A stretch of DNA of 6,965 nucleotides from Methanobacterium sp. UBA8 (lineage in GTDB: Archaea; Methanobacteriota; Methanobacteria; Methanobacteriales; Methanobacteriaceae): positions 16,632 to 23,596 of the forward strand of contig DADN01000306.1 of the NCBI GenBank assembly GCA_002509665.1. Direction: 5' to 3'. Made by a program: the position numbers and the translations under genes. Shown piece by piece: positions 1 through 6,383 of the stretch; the first letter of the stretch is position 1; every line of letters starts with the position of its first letter. Below the pieces are notes generated by a model. It did not search any database, was not told the DNA's origin, and worked only from the letters and a program-made list of their open reading frames with translations.

Positions 1-126
1 AAGGATGAATTAGGAGAAGCAGCAGGTTTAAATGTTGGTACTGCATCTGCAGTCATAACTGACGCAGGTGAAGCTGAAGATTTAGTCAACGAAGTTGTTG
101 AAAAAGTCGAAGAACTCAAAAAATAA
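1..126 (+). CDS. rpl7ae: Ribosomal protein L7Ae, C-terminal fragment
   Basis: This is the last 41 codons of a gene that begins before the window; the frame is open from base 1 to TAA 124-126. The residues include [10 protein letters not shown], then [10 protein letters not shown] and an acidic helical tail ending VEELKK. This matches the C-terminus of archaeal L7Ae, where the kD-LG-A-G segment and the following hydrophobic strand form the end of the alpha/beta sandwich. L7Ae binds kink-turns in 23S rRNA, in box C/D and H/ACA guide RNAs and in RNase P RNA. Its position just before rps28e, rpl24e and ndk is the usual archaeal order, which supports the call although only about a third of the protein is visible. 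The kink-turn-binding N-terminal part is outside the window and cannot be judged. Confidence 0.9.
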   Translation, partial: KDELGEAAGLNVGTASAVITDAGEAEDLVNEVVEKVEELKK

Positions 127-258
127 TTTAACTTTTTTTAAGTTGAAGAAAATGCGTAGCATTTTCTGAACACAAAAAATCATAGATTTTTTAAGAAAGG
201 TGACAGCTTTTTAAAAAGGCAACAGCCTTTCTCACTTTAATAATTTCAGGGTGATTAT
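127..258 (+). repeat. Intergenic array of short inverted repeats between rpl7ae and rps28e
   Basis: This 132-base spacer has no gene but holds consecutive small hairpins read directly from the sequence. (A) AACTT 130-134 pairs with AAGTT 140-144 around a T5 loop. (B) A perfect 9-bp stem, 147-155 with 159-167, has a GTA loop. (C) A perfect 8-bp stem, 174-181 with 185-192, has an ATA loop. (D) A 7-bp stem, AGAAAGG 194-200 with CCTTTCT 226-232, competes with a 6-bp stem, 215-220 with 225-230, closed by AACA. Region D also contains two imperfect tandem copies of AAAGG-YRACAGC-YTTT (196-210 and 215-230). The run T133-T139 directly after the rpl7ae stop could act as a weak archaeal T-tract terminator. 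The function is unknown; RNA processing, stability, attenuation or a dispersed repeat family are all possible. Confidence 0.75.
250..255 (+). promoter_or_regulatory. Ribosome binding site of rps28e
   Basis: GGTGAT, preceded by another G, is complementary to the archaeal 16S 3' end (AUCACCUCC). It ends 3 nt before ATG 259. The register differs from the GGAGG cores used by most genes in this window, but the base-pairing region is the same, so the effective spacing is normal. Confidence 0.7.
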
Positions 259-465
259 ATGGCAGAAGCAACTCCTGCTGAAGTAATTGAGGTTCTTAAA
301 AGAACCGGTATGACTGGAGAGGTCATGCAGGTAAAATGTAGGATACTTGACGGAAGAGACAAAGGAAGAATATTAACAAGAAATATTATGGGGCCTATAA
401 GGGAAGGCGACATCTTAATGTTACTCGATACAATAAGAGAAGCTAAAGAGATCCGTACTCCATAA
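259..465 (+). CDS. rps28e: 30S ribosomal protein S28e
   Basis: This is a 68-residue protein of the S28e (S1-like OB fold) family, a small-subunit protein located near the mRNA exit path. The family signature [11 protein letters not shown] lies near the C-terminus (about residues 45-56), preceded by RILTRN. The strand pattern [15 protein letters not shown] and the length of about 70 aa are typical. The ATG is chosen because GGTGAT lies just upstream and the N-terminus ([17 protein letters not shown]) matches the family. The gene is separated from rpl7ae by the hairpin-rich spacer but lies only 17 bases before rpl24e, so it is probably co-transcribed downstream. Nothing is missing. Confidence 0.96.
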   Translation: MAEATPAEVIEVLKRTGMTGEVMQVKCRILDGRDKGRILTRNIMGPIREGDILMLLDTIREAKEIRTP

Positions 466-482
466 TTGAGAAGGTGTTTGAT

Positions 483-644
483 ATGGCAACATGTTCATTC
501 TGTGGACAGGAAATACACCAGGGTACTGGAAAAATGTACGTCAGAAAAGACGGAACTGTATTTTTCTTCTGCAGCAGCAAATGTGAAAAAAATAGGATTA
601 AATTAGGAAGAGTCCCAAGAAAGGTTAAGTGGGTTAAACAATGA
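483..644 (+). CDS. rpl24e: 50S ribosomal protein L24e
   Basis: This is a short gene of 53 codons plus TGA 642-644. The protein begins [20 protein letters not shown] and continues [17 protein letters not shown] to a basic end, [11 protein letters not shown]. Cysteines at 4, 7, 30 and 34 form the C-x2-C / C-x3-C zinc site of the L24e/L24-like (TRASH-type) domain, with the usual FFFCSSKC core. L24e is a large-subunit protein at the subunit interface. The ATG follows AAGGTG (471-476) at normal spacing. The stop overlaps the ndk start region (ATGATGG), implying translational coupling. The length fits the archaeal family (about 50-65 aa). Confidence 0.97.
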   Translation: MATCSFCGQEIHQGTGKMYVRKDGTVFFFCSSKCEKNRIKLGRVPRKVKWVKQ

Positions 645-1093
645 TGGAAAGAAGCTTTGTAATGCTTAAACCTGATGCAGTACTTAGGAGGCTCATGGGA
701 ACAGTTTTAACCAGGTTCGAAGAACGCGGTCTTAAACTTGTAGCTGTAAAAATGATGAATATTTCTGAAGAACTTGCAAAAGAACACTATGGAGAACACA
801 AAGAAAAACCATTCTTTAATGATCTTGTAAGTTATATTACCTCAGCACCAGTTCTTGCAATGGTAATTGAAGGTGATGATTGTATAAGCCTCATCAGGAA
901 AATGGTCGGAGCTACAAATCCAAAAGAAGCAGATCTTGGAACCATAAGAGGGGATTACGCCCTTGATACTGGTAGAAACATAATCCATGCTTCAGACTCC
1001 CCATCATCTGCAAAAAGGGAAATTGCATTATTTTTCAATGATTCTGAAATCAATGAATATGCTCTACCTGATGAAAGTTTGATATACGAATAA
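641..1093 (+). CDS. ndk: Nucleoside diphosphate kinase
   Basis: NDK transfers the gamma-phosphate of ATP to NDPs through a phosphohistidine, supplying GTP, CTP, UTP and dNTPs in the cytosol. The 150-residue protein has the family's nucleotide-site residues: the [10 protein letters not shown] strand with Lys10, Tyr50, Phe58, Arg86, Thr92 and Arg103, then the active-site motif N-I-I-H-A-S-D with His116 as the phosphorylated residue. [13 protein letters not shown] and a Kpn-loop-containing middle complete the fold, with no truncation. Two ATGs lie in tandem (641 and 644). The first overlaps the rpl24e stop as ATGA and the second as TGATG. Archaeal NDKs commonly begin M-E-x-[ST]-F, so 644 (149 aa) is at least as likely. 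No strong Shine-Dalgarno is close by, which fits coupling to rpl24e. Confidence 0.97.
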   Translation: MMERSFVMLKPDAVLRRLMGTVLTRFEERGLKLVAVKMMNISEELAKEHYGEHKEKPFFNDLVSYITSAPVLAMVIEGDDCISLIRKMVGATNPKEADLGTIRGDYALDTGRNIIHASDSPSSAKREIALFFNDSEINEYALPDESLIYE

Positions 1094-1115
1094 ATTTTTA
1101 TTATCTTTAATTTTA

Positions 1116-1122
1116 GGAAGGT
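1116..1122 (+). promoter_or_regulatory. Ribosome binding site fixing the TTG start of infB
   Basis: GGAAGGT lies 5 nt before TTG 1128. No in-frame ATG near the start of the conserved GTPase domain offers an alternative, and [17 protein letters not shown] is the expected N-terminus, so the TTG is the initiation codon. Confidence 0.75.
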
Positions 1123-1127
1123 CAAAA

Positions 1128-2903
1128 TTGAAAATTAGATCACCAATAGTTTCAGTACTCGGACATGTGGATCACGGAAAAACAACACTCTTAGATTTTA
1201 TAAGAGGCAGTATAATTGCTCAAAAAGAAGCTGGAGGAATAACTCAGCATATTGGAGCAACCGAAGTGCCAATAGAAGTTGTTGAAAACATTGGTGGCGA
1301 ATTTCTCAAAAAATTGGGTATCAAAGAGACTCTTCCCGGCCTTTTCTTTGTAGATACTCCTGGACATGAGGCATTTACAACTCTTCGTAAACGAGGAGGA
1401 GCACTTGCTGATGTGGCCATACTGATTGTGGATTTAAATGAAGGATTTAAACCACAAACTTATGAAGCTTTAAATATTCTTAAGATGTATAAAACTCCTT
1501 TTATTGTTGCAGCAAATAAAATGGATAAGATATATGGATGGCAAACACATGAGAGAGCTCCTTTTTTAGAAACTTTTCCCAAACAACCTCAAAGTGTACA
1601 GGAAAAACTAGATATGGGGATCTATGAACTGGTTGGAATTTTACATGAAGAAGGCTTTGAATCTGAAAGATTTGACCGGATCAGTAACTTTGCAAAACAA
1701 ATAAGTATTGTTCCTATAAGTGCAAAAACAGGTGAAGGAGTACCTGAACTTTTAGCTATGCTCATGGGACTTGCTCAACAGTACTTAAAAGAACAGCTCA
1801 AAATAGAAGAAGATGCTCCTGCAAAAGGAACTATTCTTGAGGTAAAGGAAGAAGTTGGACTTGGAGTAACCATAGATGCTGTAATCTATGATGGTATATT
1901 GAAAAAAGATGATACCATTGCTGTTATGACCGTAAATGATGTTATAACTACTCGTATAAGGTCTCTTTTAAAACCAAATCCTCTTGAAGAGATAAGAGAA
2001 GCTAAAAAGCGGTTTAAAAAGATCGATGAAGTTGTTGCAGCTGCAGGTATTAAGATTGTAGCTCCAAATATCGAAAATGCAATGTCTGGATCACCTCTGC
2101 GTGTTGCGAGGGATGATTTTGAGCATGTTAAAGAAGAAATTTTAAAAGAAATTGAAGACATAAAAATAGATACTGATGAGCTTGGAATTGTTGTAAAGGC
2201 GGATACCCTTGGTTCACTTGAAGCTCTTGTGAATCTGCTTAGAGATATGCAAATTCCAATAAGAGCTGCAGATATTGGAGATGTTTCTCGAAGGGATGTA
2301 GTAGATGCTTCAATTGTTAAAAATGAAAATCCTCTTTATGGAGTTATCGTTGCTTTCAATGTTAAAGTTTTACCTTCCGCAGCTGAAGAAATCAAAGCTT
2401 CTGAAATTAAGCTGTTTTCATCTAATATCATTTATCAGTTGATAGAAGATTATGATGAATGGATAAAAGCTGCAGAAGAGAGAAAGAAAAAAGCATGGCT
2501 TGATGCTATAATAAAACCAGCTAAAATTAGAATAATTCCTAAATTAATATTCAGGAATAGTAAACCTGCTATTGCAGGTATCGAAGTCTTATTAGGTACA
2601 GTTAAGCAGGATTACGGCTTAATTAGAGGCGATGGGGCAAGAGTTGGGAAAGTAGAAGGCATGCAGGATAAAGGAAAAAATTTAAAATCAGCGTCCAAAG
2701 GGCAAAAAGTTGCTATGAGTATAAAAGATGCAATTTTTGGTAAGGACTTTGATGAAGGGGATGTCCTTTATGTGGATATACCTGAAAATCACTATAAAAT
2801 CCTTGTGTCTGAGCTTAAAAACAAGCTTACTGAGGATGAATTTGAAATATTAAATGAAATATTGGATATAAAAAGGAAGGACAATCCTCATTGGGGAATG
2901 TAA
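1128..2903 (+). CDS. infB: Translation initiation factor aIF5B (IF2-like GTPase)
   Basis: This 591-residue protein is close to the usual archaeal length (about 600). aIF5B is the GTPase that promotes subunit joining and placement of initiator tRNA, homologous to eukaryotic eIF5B and bacterial IF2. GTPase motifs are visible: G1 GHVDHGKT (12-19), the switch I region [10 protein letters not shown] (36-45), G3 DTPGHE (76-81, with the catalytic-type His80), G4 NKMD (129-132) and G5 SAKTGEG (197-203). A beta-barrel domain II, the IF2-like domain III (SLEALVNLL and following) and a C-terminal domain IV ([20 protein letters not shown], then [12 protein letters not shown]) follow in order. The P-loop region is uninterrupted, so no intein is present, unlike some other euryarchaeal copies. 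The start is TTG behind GGAAGGT. The eukaryotic N-terminal extension is absent, as normal for archaea. Confidence 0.98.
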   Translation: MKIRSPIVSVLGHVDHGKTTLLDFIRGSIIAQKEAGGITQHIGATEVPIEVVENIGGEFLKKLGIKETLPGLFFVDTPGHEAFTTLRKRGGALADVAILIVDLNEGFKPQTYEALNILKMYKTPFIVAANKMDKIYGWQTHERAPFLETFPKQPQSVQEKLDMGIYELVGILHEEGFESERFDRISNFAKQISIVPISAKTGEGVPELLAMLMGLAQQYLKEQLKIEEDAPAKGTILEVKEEVGLGVTIDAVIYDGILKKDDTIAVMTVNDVITTRIRSLLKPNPLEEIREAKKRFKKIDEVVAAAGIKIVAPNIENAMSGSPLRVARDDFEHVKEEILKEIEDIKIDTDELGIVVKADTLGSLEALVNLLRDMQIPIRAADIGDVSRRDVVDASIVKNENPLYGVIVAFNVKVLPSAAEEIKASEIKLFSSNIIYQLIEDYDEWIKAAEERKKKAWLDAIIKPAKIRIIPKLIFRNSKPAIAGIEVLLGTVKQDYGLIRGDGARVGKVEGMQDKGKNLKSASKGQKVAMSIKDAIFGKDFDEGDVLYVDIPENHYKILVSELKNKLTEDEFEILNEILDIKRKDNPHWGM

Positions 2904-2943
2904 TACTTTAAATATTCATAGTGGACTAATAGAATTAAAAATT

Positions 2944-2948
2944 GGAGG
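2944..2948 (+). promoter_or_regulatory. Ribosome binding site of rps6e
   Basis: GGAGG followed by AGATTAA stands 8 nt before TTG 2957. An upstream in-frame TTG at 2942 overlaps this site itself, so it cannot be the start; the site decides in favour of 2957. Confidence 0.85.
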
Positions 2949-2956
2949 AGATTAAT

Positions 2957-3340
2957 TTGGCATTTAAATTAGTCATTTCAGAAGGCGCAAAGAGTCATCA
3001 AGTAGAAGTTGATGCAGCACAATCAAAAAAATTAAACGGCTTAAAAATTGGCGAAGAAATAGATGCTTCTTTAGTCGGTTTAGATGGTTACAAACTTAAA
3101 ATAACCGGTGGAAGCGATAAAAATGGCTTCCCTATGAGAAAAGATGTTGACGGACAGAGAAAAATAAGAAGTCTCTTATCAGGCGGTCTTGGATTTGAAC
3201 CAAAAAGAGCTGGACAGAGAAGAAGAAAAACACTCCGTGGAAACACAATATCTGATAATATAGTTCAAATTAATACAATTGTCACAGAAAAAGGCAGTAA
3301 AAGTATAGATGAACTTTTAGGCGCTGAAGAAGCTGAATAA
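2957..3340 (+). CDS. rps6e: 30S ribosomal protein S6e
   Basis: This 127-residue protein begins MAFKLVISEGAKSHQVEVD, the characteristic S6e N-terminus. The family core is present: LVGLDGYKLKITGGSDKNGFPM and MRKDVDGQRKIRSLLSGGLGF, then the basic segment KRAGQRRRKTLRGNTISDNIVQIN. Archaeal S6e lacks the long C-terminal phosphorylated helix of the eukaryotic protein, and this one ends correspondingly early in an acidic EELLGAEEAE-type tail. The reading frame could extend five codons upstream to a TTG at 2942, but that codon overlaps the GGAGG site, so the start is placed at TTG 2957. It sits between the two initiation GTPases aIF5B and aIF2-gamma, a conserved archaeal arrangement. Confidence 0.96.
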   Translation: MAFKLVISEGAKSHQVEVDAAQSKKLNGLKIGEEIDASLVGLDGYKLKITGGSDKNGFPMRKDVDGQRKIRSLLSGGLGFEPKRAGQRRRKTLRGNTISDNIVQINTIVTEKGSKSIDELLGAEEAE

Positions 3341-3374
3341 GATTAATCTTGAAAGATAGGATTTAGGTGTAATT

Positions 3375-4601
3375 GTGAAAGTACAATCTGAAGTAAATAT
3401 AGGGCTTGTAGGACACGTTGACCACGGTAAAACTACACTTACAAAGGCCTTATCAGGTATATGGACCGATACTCACAGTGAAGAAACAAAAAGAGGGATT
3501 TCAATAAGATTAGGTTATGCAGACATAACCTTTAGGCAGTGTACTGAATGTCCAGATCCTCAGTGTTATACCACTGCTCTTGTGTGTGATCACTGTGGTA
3601 AAGAAACAGAAGTATTGAGGAAAGTATCCTTTGTAGATTCTCCGGGACACGAAACACTAATGGCAACAATGTTATCTGGTGCTGCGATAATGGATGGGGC
3701 AGTATTAGTAATAGCTGCAAACGAACCATGTCCTCAGCCTCAAACAAAAGAACACCTTATGGCTTTAGATGTTATAGGGGTCAAAGATGTCATAGTAGTT
3801 CAAAATAAAATTGATATAGTCTCTAAAGAAAGGGCTATAGAAAGTTATGATGAAATAAAAGAATTTGTAAAGGGTACCTGTGCAGAAGATGCACCTATAA
3901 TACCTATATCAGCTCAACAGGGTGCAAATGTAGATATTTTAATTGAAACTATTCAGGAAAGAATTCAAACTCCTGAAAGATTACTCGATAAACCAGCAAA
4001 AATGTACGTTGCAAGATCCTTTGATATCAACAAACCTGGTTGTATTCCTGAAAAGATAGATGGTGGAGTTATAGGCGGTTCTTTAGCTCAAGGAAAACTT
4101 AAAGTAGGGGATAAACTGGAAGTTAAGCCAGGGATCCAGGTTAAAAAGAAAGGAAAAACCTCATGGATGAGCTTACACTCTGAAATCACAGGTTTAGTTG
4201 CAGCAGGTAAAGCTGTGGACGAAGTAGGGCCTGGAGGTCTTATAGCTGTTGGTACGAAACTAGATCCTGCATTGACTAAAGCAGATTCTTTATCTGGATC
4301 AGTTGCAGGAGAACCAGAGACACTTCCACCAATACTGCACAATTTCGCAATGACAACTCATCTTCTTGAAAGGGTAGTAGGTACCAAAGAAGAAAGAATA
4401 GTTGAACCTATTAAATCTTCAGAACCACTCATGATTAATATAGGAACAACAACAACCATCGGTGTCGTAACAAGTGCAAGAAAAAACGAAGTGGATGTAA
4501 CACTTAAATTACCGGTTTGCGCTGAATCTGGCCAGAGAGTCGCTTTAAGCCGACGTGTTGGTGCAAGATGGAGGTTAATTGGATATGGTATCATCAAATA
4601 A
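3375..4601 (+). CDS. eif2g: Translation initiation factor aIF2 subunit gamma
   Basis: The gamma subunit is the GTP- and tRNA-binding core of aIF2, which carries initiator Met-tRNA to the small subunit. The 408-residue protein starts at GTG behind AGGTG. GTPase motifs: G1 GHVDHGKT (13-20), switch [12 protein letters not shown] (40-50), G3 DSPGHE (88-93), G4 NKID (144-147) and G5 PISAQ (177-181). Between switch I and G3 lies the zinc knuckle typical of this subunit, with Cys56, Cys59, Cys71 and Cys74 as two C-x2-C pairs. Domain II ([28 protein letters not shown]) and domain III ([20 protein letters not shown] to [17 protein letters not shown]) follow, as in EF-Tu-like factors. Length is normal. 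Its last 17 bases overlap the true start of the PIN gene, and its 3' end carries that gene's Shine-Dalgarno. Confidence 0.98.
   Translation: MKVQSEVNIGLVGHVDHGKTTLTKALSGIWTDTHSEETKRGISIRLGYADITFRQCTECPDPQCYTTALVCDHCGKETEVLRKVSFVDSPGHETLMATMLSGAAIMDGAVLVIAANEPCPQPQTKEHLMALDVIGVKDVIVVQNKIDIVSKERAIESYDEIKEFVKGTCAEDAPIIPISAQQGANVDILIETIQERIQTPERLLDKPAKMYVARSFDINKPGCIPEKIDGGVIGGSLAQGKLKVGDKLEVKPGIQVKKKGKTSWMSLHSEITGLVAAGKAVDEVGPGGLIAVGTKLDPALTKADSLSGSVAGEPETLPPILHNFAMTTHLLERVVGTKEERIVEPIKSSEPLMINIGTTTTIGVVTSARKNEVDVTLKLPVCAESGQRVALSRRVGARWRLIGYGIIK
4570..4575 (+). promoter_or_regulatory. Ribosome binding site of the PIN-domain gene, inside aIF2-gamma
   Basis: A perfect GGAGGT lies within the aIF2-gamma coding region, 9 nt before ATG 4585. 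No comparable site precedes the later ATG 4632. This argues that the PIN gene starts at 4585, in a frame that ends at TGA 4633-4635. Confidence 0.75.
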
Positions 4602-4991
4602 ACGTGAGGCAGTACTCGACGCAAATTTTTTATGATACCCGCTCAATTTCATGTTGATATTTTAACAGAACTTGAGCGAATTCTACCAAATTACACCTTT
4701 GTGGTTCCTTCATTTGTTGCCCGCGAACTTGAAAACATAAAAAAGAGATCAAAGGGAAAAGATAGAATCGCAGCATCAGTTGCCCTTAAATTAATAGAGT
4801 CATCTAACATCAATGTAATTGATGTTGATTTAAAATATAAAGAACGAGTTGACGACGCTTTACTTCGAATATCTAAAGTGTTATGTACAAATGATCGTGG
4901 ACTTCAGAAAAGGGCACGAAATAAAGAATTGACTGTTGTATATCTGCGCCAGAAGAAATATCTGGCAGTTGAAGGATATTTAGGTTTATAA
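4585..4991 (+). CDS. Fcf1-type PIN-domain protein (COG1412), reading frame interrupted by an apparent -1 frameshift
   Basis: The gene is in two frames. From ATG 4585 the first reads [16 protein letters not shown] and stops at TGA 4633-4635. The second runs from ATG 4632 to TAA 4991 (119 aa) and begins [14 protein letters not shown]. Joined, they give about 135 residues of a PIN ribonuclease-like domain. Motif 1 is VLDANF (Asp12) in the first frame. In the second frame lie [10 protein letters not shown] (Glu32 of that frame), the DD pair (74-75) and [12 protein letters not shown] (Asp88). Archaeal relatives read about D-T-N-F-L-M-I-P-A-Q-F across the junction, so the break falls inside a conserved core. 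Family knowledge suggests a metal-dependent RNase or rRNA-processing role like eukaryotic Fcf1; no function is shown for this copy. A start at 4632 alone would lack the first catalytic Asp. Explanations are a one-base sequencing error, a real mutation, or -1 recoding at T TTT TTA. Identity as a PIN protein is firm; the frame status is open. Confidence 0.85.
4626..4632 (+). promoter_or_regulatory. Candidate -1 ribosomal frameshift slippery heptamer T TTT TTA
   Basis: In the frame of ATG 4585 the codons are GCA AAT TTT TTA TGA, so bases 4626-4632 are T TTT TTA, matching X-XXY-YYZ (the HIV-1 gag-pol type). A second overlapping fit, A AAT TTT, spans 4623-4629. The zero-frame stop TGA follows at once. 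A -1 slip on TTT TTA continues with ATG ATA CCC, restoring NFLMIPAQF. The match to the slippery consensus is seen directly; its use in translation is inference, and a base deletion could create the same arrangement by chance. Confidence 0.35.
4640..4678 (+). repeat. 7-bp inverted repeat downstream of the slippery site
   Basis: CGCTCAA at 4640-4646 is perfectly complementary to TTGAGCG at 4672-4678, with a 25-nt AT-rich loop. The stem begins 7 nt after the end of the T TTT TTA heptamer, within the 5-9 nt spacing usual for a -1 frameshift stimulator. Four of seven pairs are G-C, so it is only moderately stable on its own. The bases also encode conserved PIN residues, so the pairing may be coincidental. 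Confidence 0.35.
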
Positions 4992-5069
4992 ATTAAATAT
5001 TTTTATATTAAAATGTTTAAACTCATTTATAATAATAATTTTTTTGGAAAATGTTTGGAGGATTAATAT
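4992..5069 (+). promoter_or_regulatory. AT-rich spacer with possible archaeal promoter and ppa ribosome binding site
   Basis: This 78-base spacer is one of the longest in the cluster and almost entirely A and T. TTTATATT at 5002-5009 resembles an archaeal TATA box, which would place a transcription start near 5030-5035 and leave a leader of about 35-40 nt. A run of seven T (5039-5045) could terminate some upstream transcripts. GGAGGA (5057-5062) is a strong Shine-Dalgarno for ATG 5070. The Shine-Dalgarno is convincing; the TATA call is weak because A+T runs occur by chance in such a genome. Confidence 0.4.
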
Positions 5070-5594
5070 ATGAATCTTTGGAAGGATTTAGAACCAGGAC
5101 CATCAGTTCCAGAAGTAATATATGCTGTAATTGAAATACCAAAGGGATCAAGAAATAAATACGAATATGATAAAGATATGGAAGCCTTTGCACTGGATAG
5201 AGTTTTATACTCTCCGTTTCATTACCCTGCAGAGTACGGAATAATTCCAAAAACACTTTACGATGACGGTGATCCAATGGACGTTATGGTACTTATGGAT
5301 CAGCCAACTTTTCCAGGATGTGTAATTGAAACCAGGCCCATTGGAGTCATGAGGATGATTGATGGTGATGATAAAGATGATAAAATATTAGGCGTACCTG
5401 TTAATGATCCAAGGTATAAAGATATTAATGATATCGATGATATTCCTAGTCATCTTTTAGATGAAATTGCACATTTTTTCAAAGAGTATAAAACTCTTGA
5501 AGGAAAAGTTACAAAAGTATTAGGATGGGAACATGCTGAAGAAGCATTTGAAGCTGTAAAACATTCTATAGAATTATACAAAAATATGGATTAA
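5070..5594 (+). CDS. ppa: Inorganic pyrophosphatase (family I, soluble)
   Basis: This cytosolic enzyme hydrolyses PPi to two phosphates, pulling forward nucleic acid synthesis and aminoacyl-tRNA formation. The 174-residue length is the norm for prokaryotic family I enzymes. Active-site residues are visible: the E-I-P-x-G-S-x-N-K-Y-E segment with Glu22, Lys30 and Glu32, Arg44 in the LDRVLYSP strand, and the signature DGDPMDVMV with Asp66, Asp68 and Asp71 as metal ligands. Then come Asp98, Asp103 and Lys105 in the acidic DGDDKDDK loop, and Tyr140-Lys141 in [12 protein letters not shown]. All expected catalytic positions are present. ATG 5070 follows GGAGGA at good spacing. The AT-rich spacer in front suggests it may head its own transcription unit running into rpo7 and spt4. 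It is not a family II (DHH) enzyme. Confidence 0.98.
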   Translation: MNLWKDLEPGPSVPEVIYAVIEIPKGSRNKYEYDKDMEAFALDRVLYSPFHYPAEYGIIPKTLYDDGDPMDVMVLMDQPTFPGCVIETRPIGVMRMIDGDDKDDKILGVPVNDPRYKDINDIDDIPSHLLDEIAHFFKEYKTLEGKVTKVLGWEHAEEAFEAVKHSIELYKNMD

Positions 5595-5621
5595 ATAAAT
5601 AACCGTACAAGGGGAGTTTAA

Positions 5622-6176
5622 TTGTATTTAATATCAAAAATTGAGGATACTGTAAGAGTTCCACCGACATTATTTGAGGAACCACTGGAAGAAATAGCAT
5701 TTGAACTTCTAAATGAAAATTATGTCGGAATGATTGACAAAAAGCTTGGCTTAATGGTTACAGTGAAAGAAATTGAAGAAATAGGCATCGGCAGAGTTAT
5801 AATGGGCGACGGCGCATCATATCACAACGTCACTTTTACAGCACTATTTTTCAAGCCAGATCTGCAGGAAATTGTAGAAGGAGAAGTTATTGAAATAACT
5901 GAATTCGGAGCCTTTGTCAGAATGGGACCAATGGATGGTCTGGTACACGTATCACAGGTTACTGATGACTATATAAATTACGATTCAAAGAGAGGAGCAT
6001 TACTTGGAAAAGAATCCAAGAAAACTCTTGAAGAAGGCGACAAGGTTCGTGCAAGGATTGTAGCTTTAAGTCTTAAAGGAAAATCCTCCAAAGAAACCAA
6101 GATCGGTCTTACCATGAGACAACCTGGCCTTGGAAGACCTGAATGGATTGAAAAAGAGAAAAGGAAGAAGAAATAA
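5622..6176 (+). CDS. rpoE: DNA-directed RNA polymerase subunit Rpo7 (RpoE')
   Basis: Rpo7 is the archaeal homologue of eukaryotic Rpb7. With Rpo4 it forms the stalk of RNA polymerase, aiding open-complex formation and binding emerging RNA. The 184-residue protein begins [18 protein letters not shown], the family N-terminus, and has the N-terminal tip domain to about residue 79. An S1/OB domain follows from about 82: [28 protein letters not shown], with the [10 protein letters not shown] strand later. The C-terminus is a basic KEKRKKK-type tail. The start is TTG 5622 after GGGGAG (5611-5616), with no in-frame ATG nearby. Its TAA shares a base with the ATG of spt4, so the two transcription proteins are tightly coupled. 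The older archaeal name is rpoE1. Confidence 0.97.
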   Translation: MYLISKIEDTVRVPPTLFEEPLEEIAFELLNENYVGMIDKKLGLMVTVKEIEEIGIGRVIMGDGASYHNVTFTALFFKPDLQEIVEGEVIEITEFGAFVRMGPMDGLVHVSQVTDDYINYDSKRGALLGKESKKTLEEGDKVRARIVALSLKGKSSKETKIGLTMRQPGLGRPEWIEKEKRKKK

Positions 6177-6358
6177 TGGTTACAAAAGCTTGTACAAGAT
6201 GTCATAGGCTGATGGAAGAGGAAAGATGCGCCATATGCAATATACCATCTTCAAAAAACTGGAGCGGTTTTCTGATAGTACTTGATCCAGAAAATTCAGG
6301 TATTGCACAGGAACTCAGCATAAATCTTCCTGGTGAATATGCATTAAGAGTCAGATAA
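6176..6358 (+). CDS. spt4: Transcription elongation factor Spt4 (RpoE'')
   Basis: This 60-residue zinc protein begins [21 protein letters not shown]. Cysteines 6, 9, 18 and 21 form the four-Cys zinc ribbon of Spt4. The following segment, W-S-G-F-L-I-V-L-D-P-E-N-S-G-I-A with GEYALRVR at the end, is the family's beta-sheet that pairs with the NGN domain of Spt5. The Spt4/5 clamp keeps RNA polymerase processive. The annotation as RNA polymerase subunit E'' is historical. The ATG overlaps the rpo7 stop as TAATG, and AAGGAAG (6161-6167) gives a purine-rich binding site. Length matches archaeal Spt4 (about 60 aa). spt5 is not in this window. Confidence 0.96.
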   Translation: MVTKACTRCHRLMEEERCAICNIPSSKNWSGFLIVLDPENSGIAQELSINLPGEYALRVR

Positions 6359-6383
6359 TTTTATAAAAGATTCAGGTTAAAAT

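Noticed and set aside
130..235. A possible L7Ae-binding kink-turn in the spacer after rpl7ae, which would suggest autoregulation.
   Set aside because: CTGA (166-169) and TGA (201-203) occur, but I could not place paired G-A tandem mismatches with a 3-nt bulge between two stems. Known L7Ae autoregulation acts in its own 5' leader, which is outside the window.
236..243. TTTAATAA as a TATA box for rps28e.
   Set aside because: It is only about 15 nt from the ATG, so transcription would start inside the coding region.
1886..2161. Minus-strand open frame of 91 codons inside infB.
   Set aside because: It lies wholly opposite the conserved aIF5B coding sequence, is low in complexity and resembles no protein family I recognise.
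2942..2956. An upstream in-frame TTG that would extend S6e by five residues (MEEIN).
   Set aside because: That TTG overlaps the GGAGG ribosome binding site, and the S6e family begins MAFKLVIS, matching TTG 2957.
1128..4601. An intein in aIF5B or aIF2-gamma, as known in some euryarchaea.
   Set aside because: All GTPase motifs in both proteins are contiguous and lengths are normal.
3532..4624. Minus-strand open frames opposite aIF2-gamma (3532-3747, 4088-4342, 4358-4624).
   Set aside because: They are antisense to an intact, well-conserved gene, have no ribosome binding site support and no recognisable domain.
5023..6205. Minus-strand open frames opposite ppa and rpo7 (5023-5277, 5978-6205).
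   Set aside because: They are shadows of the conserved + strand genes, rich in residues expected from complementing AT-rich coding DNA.
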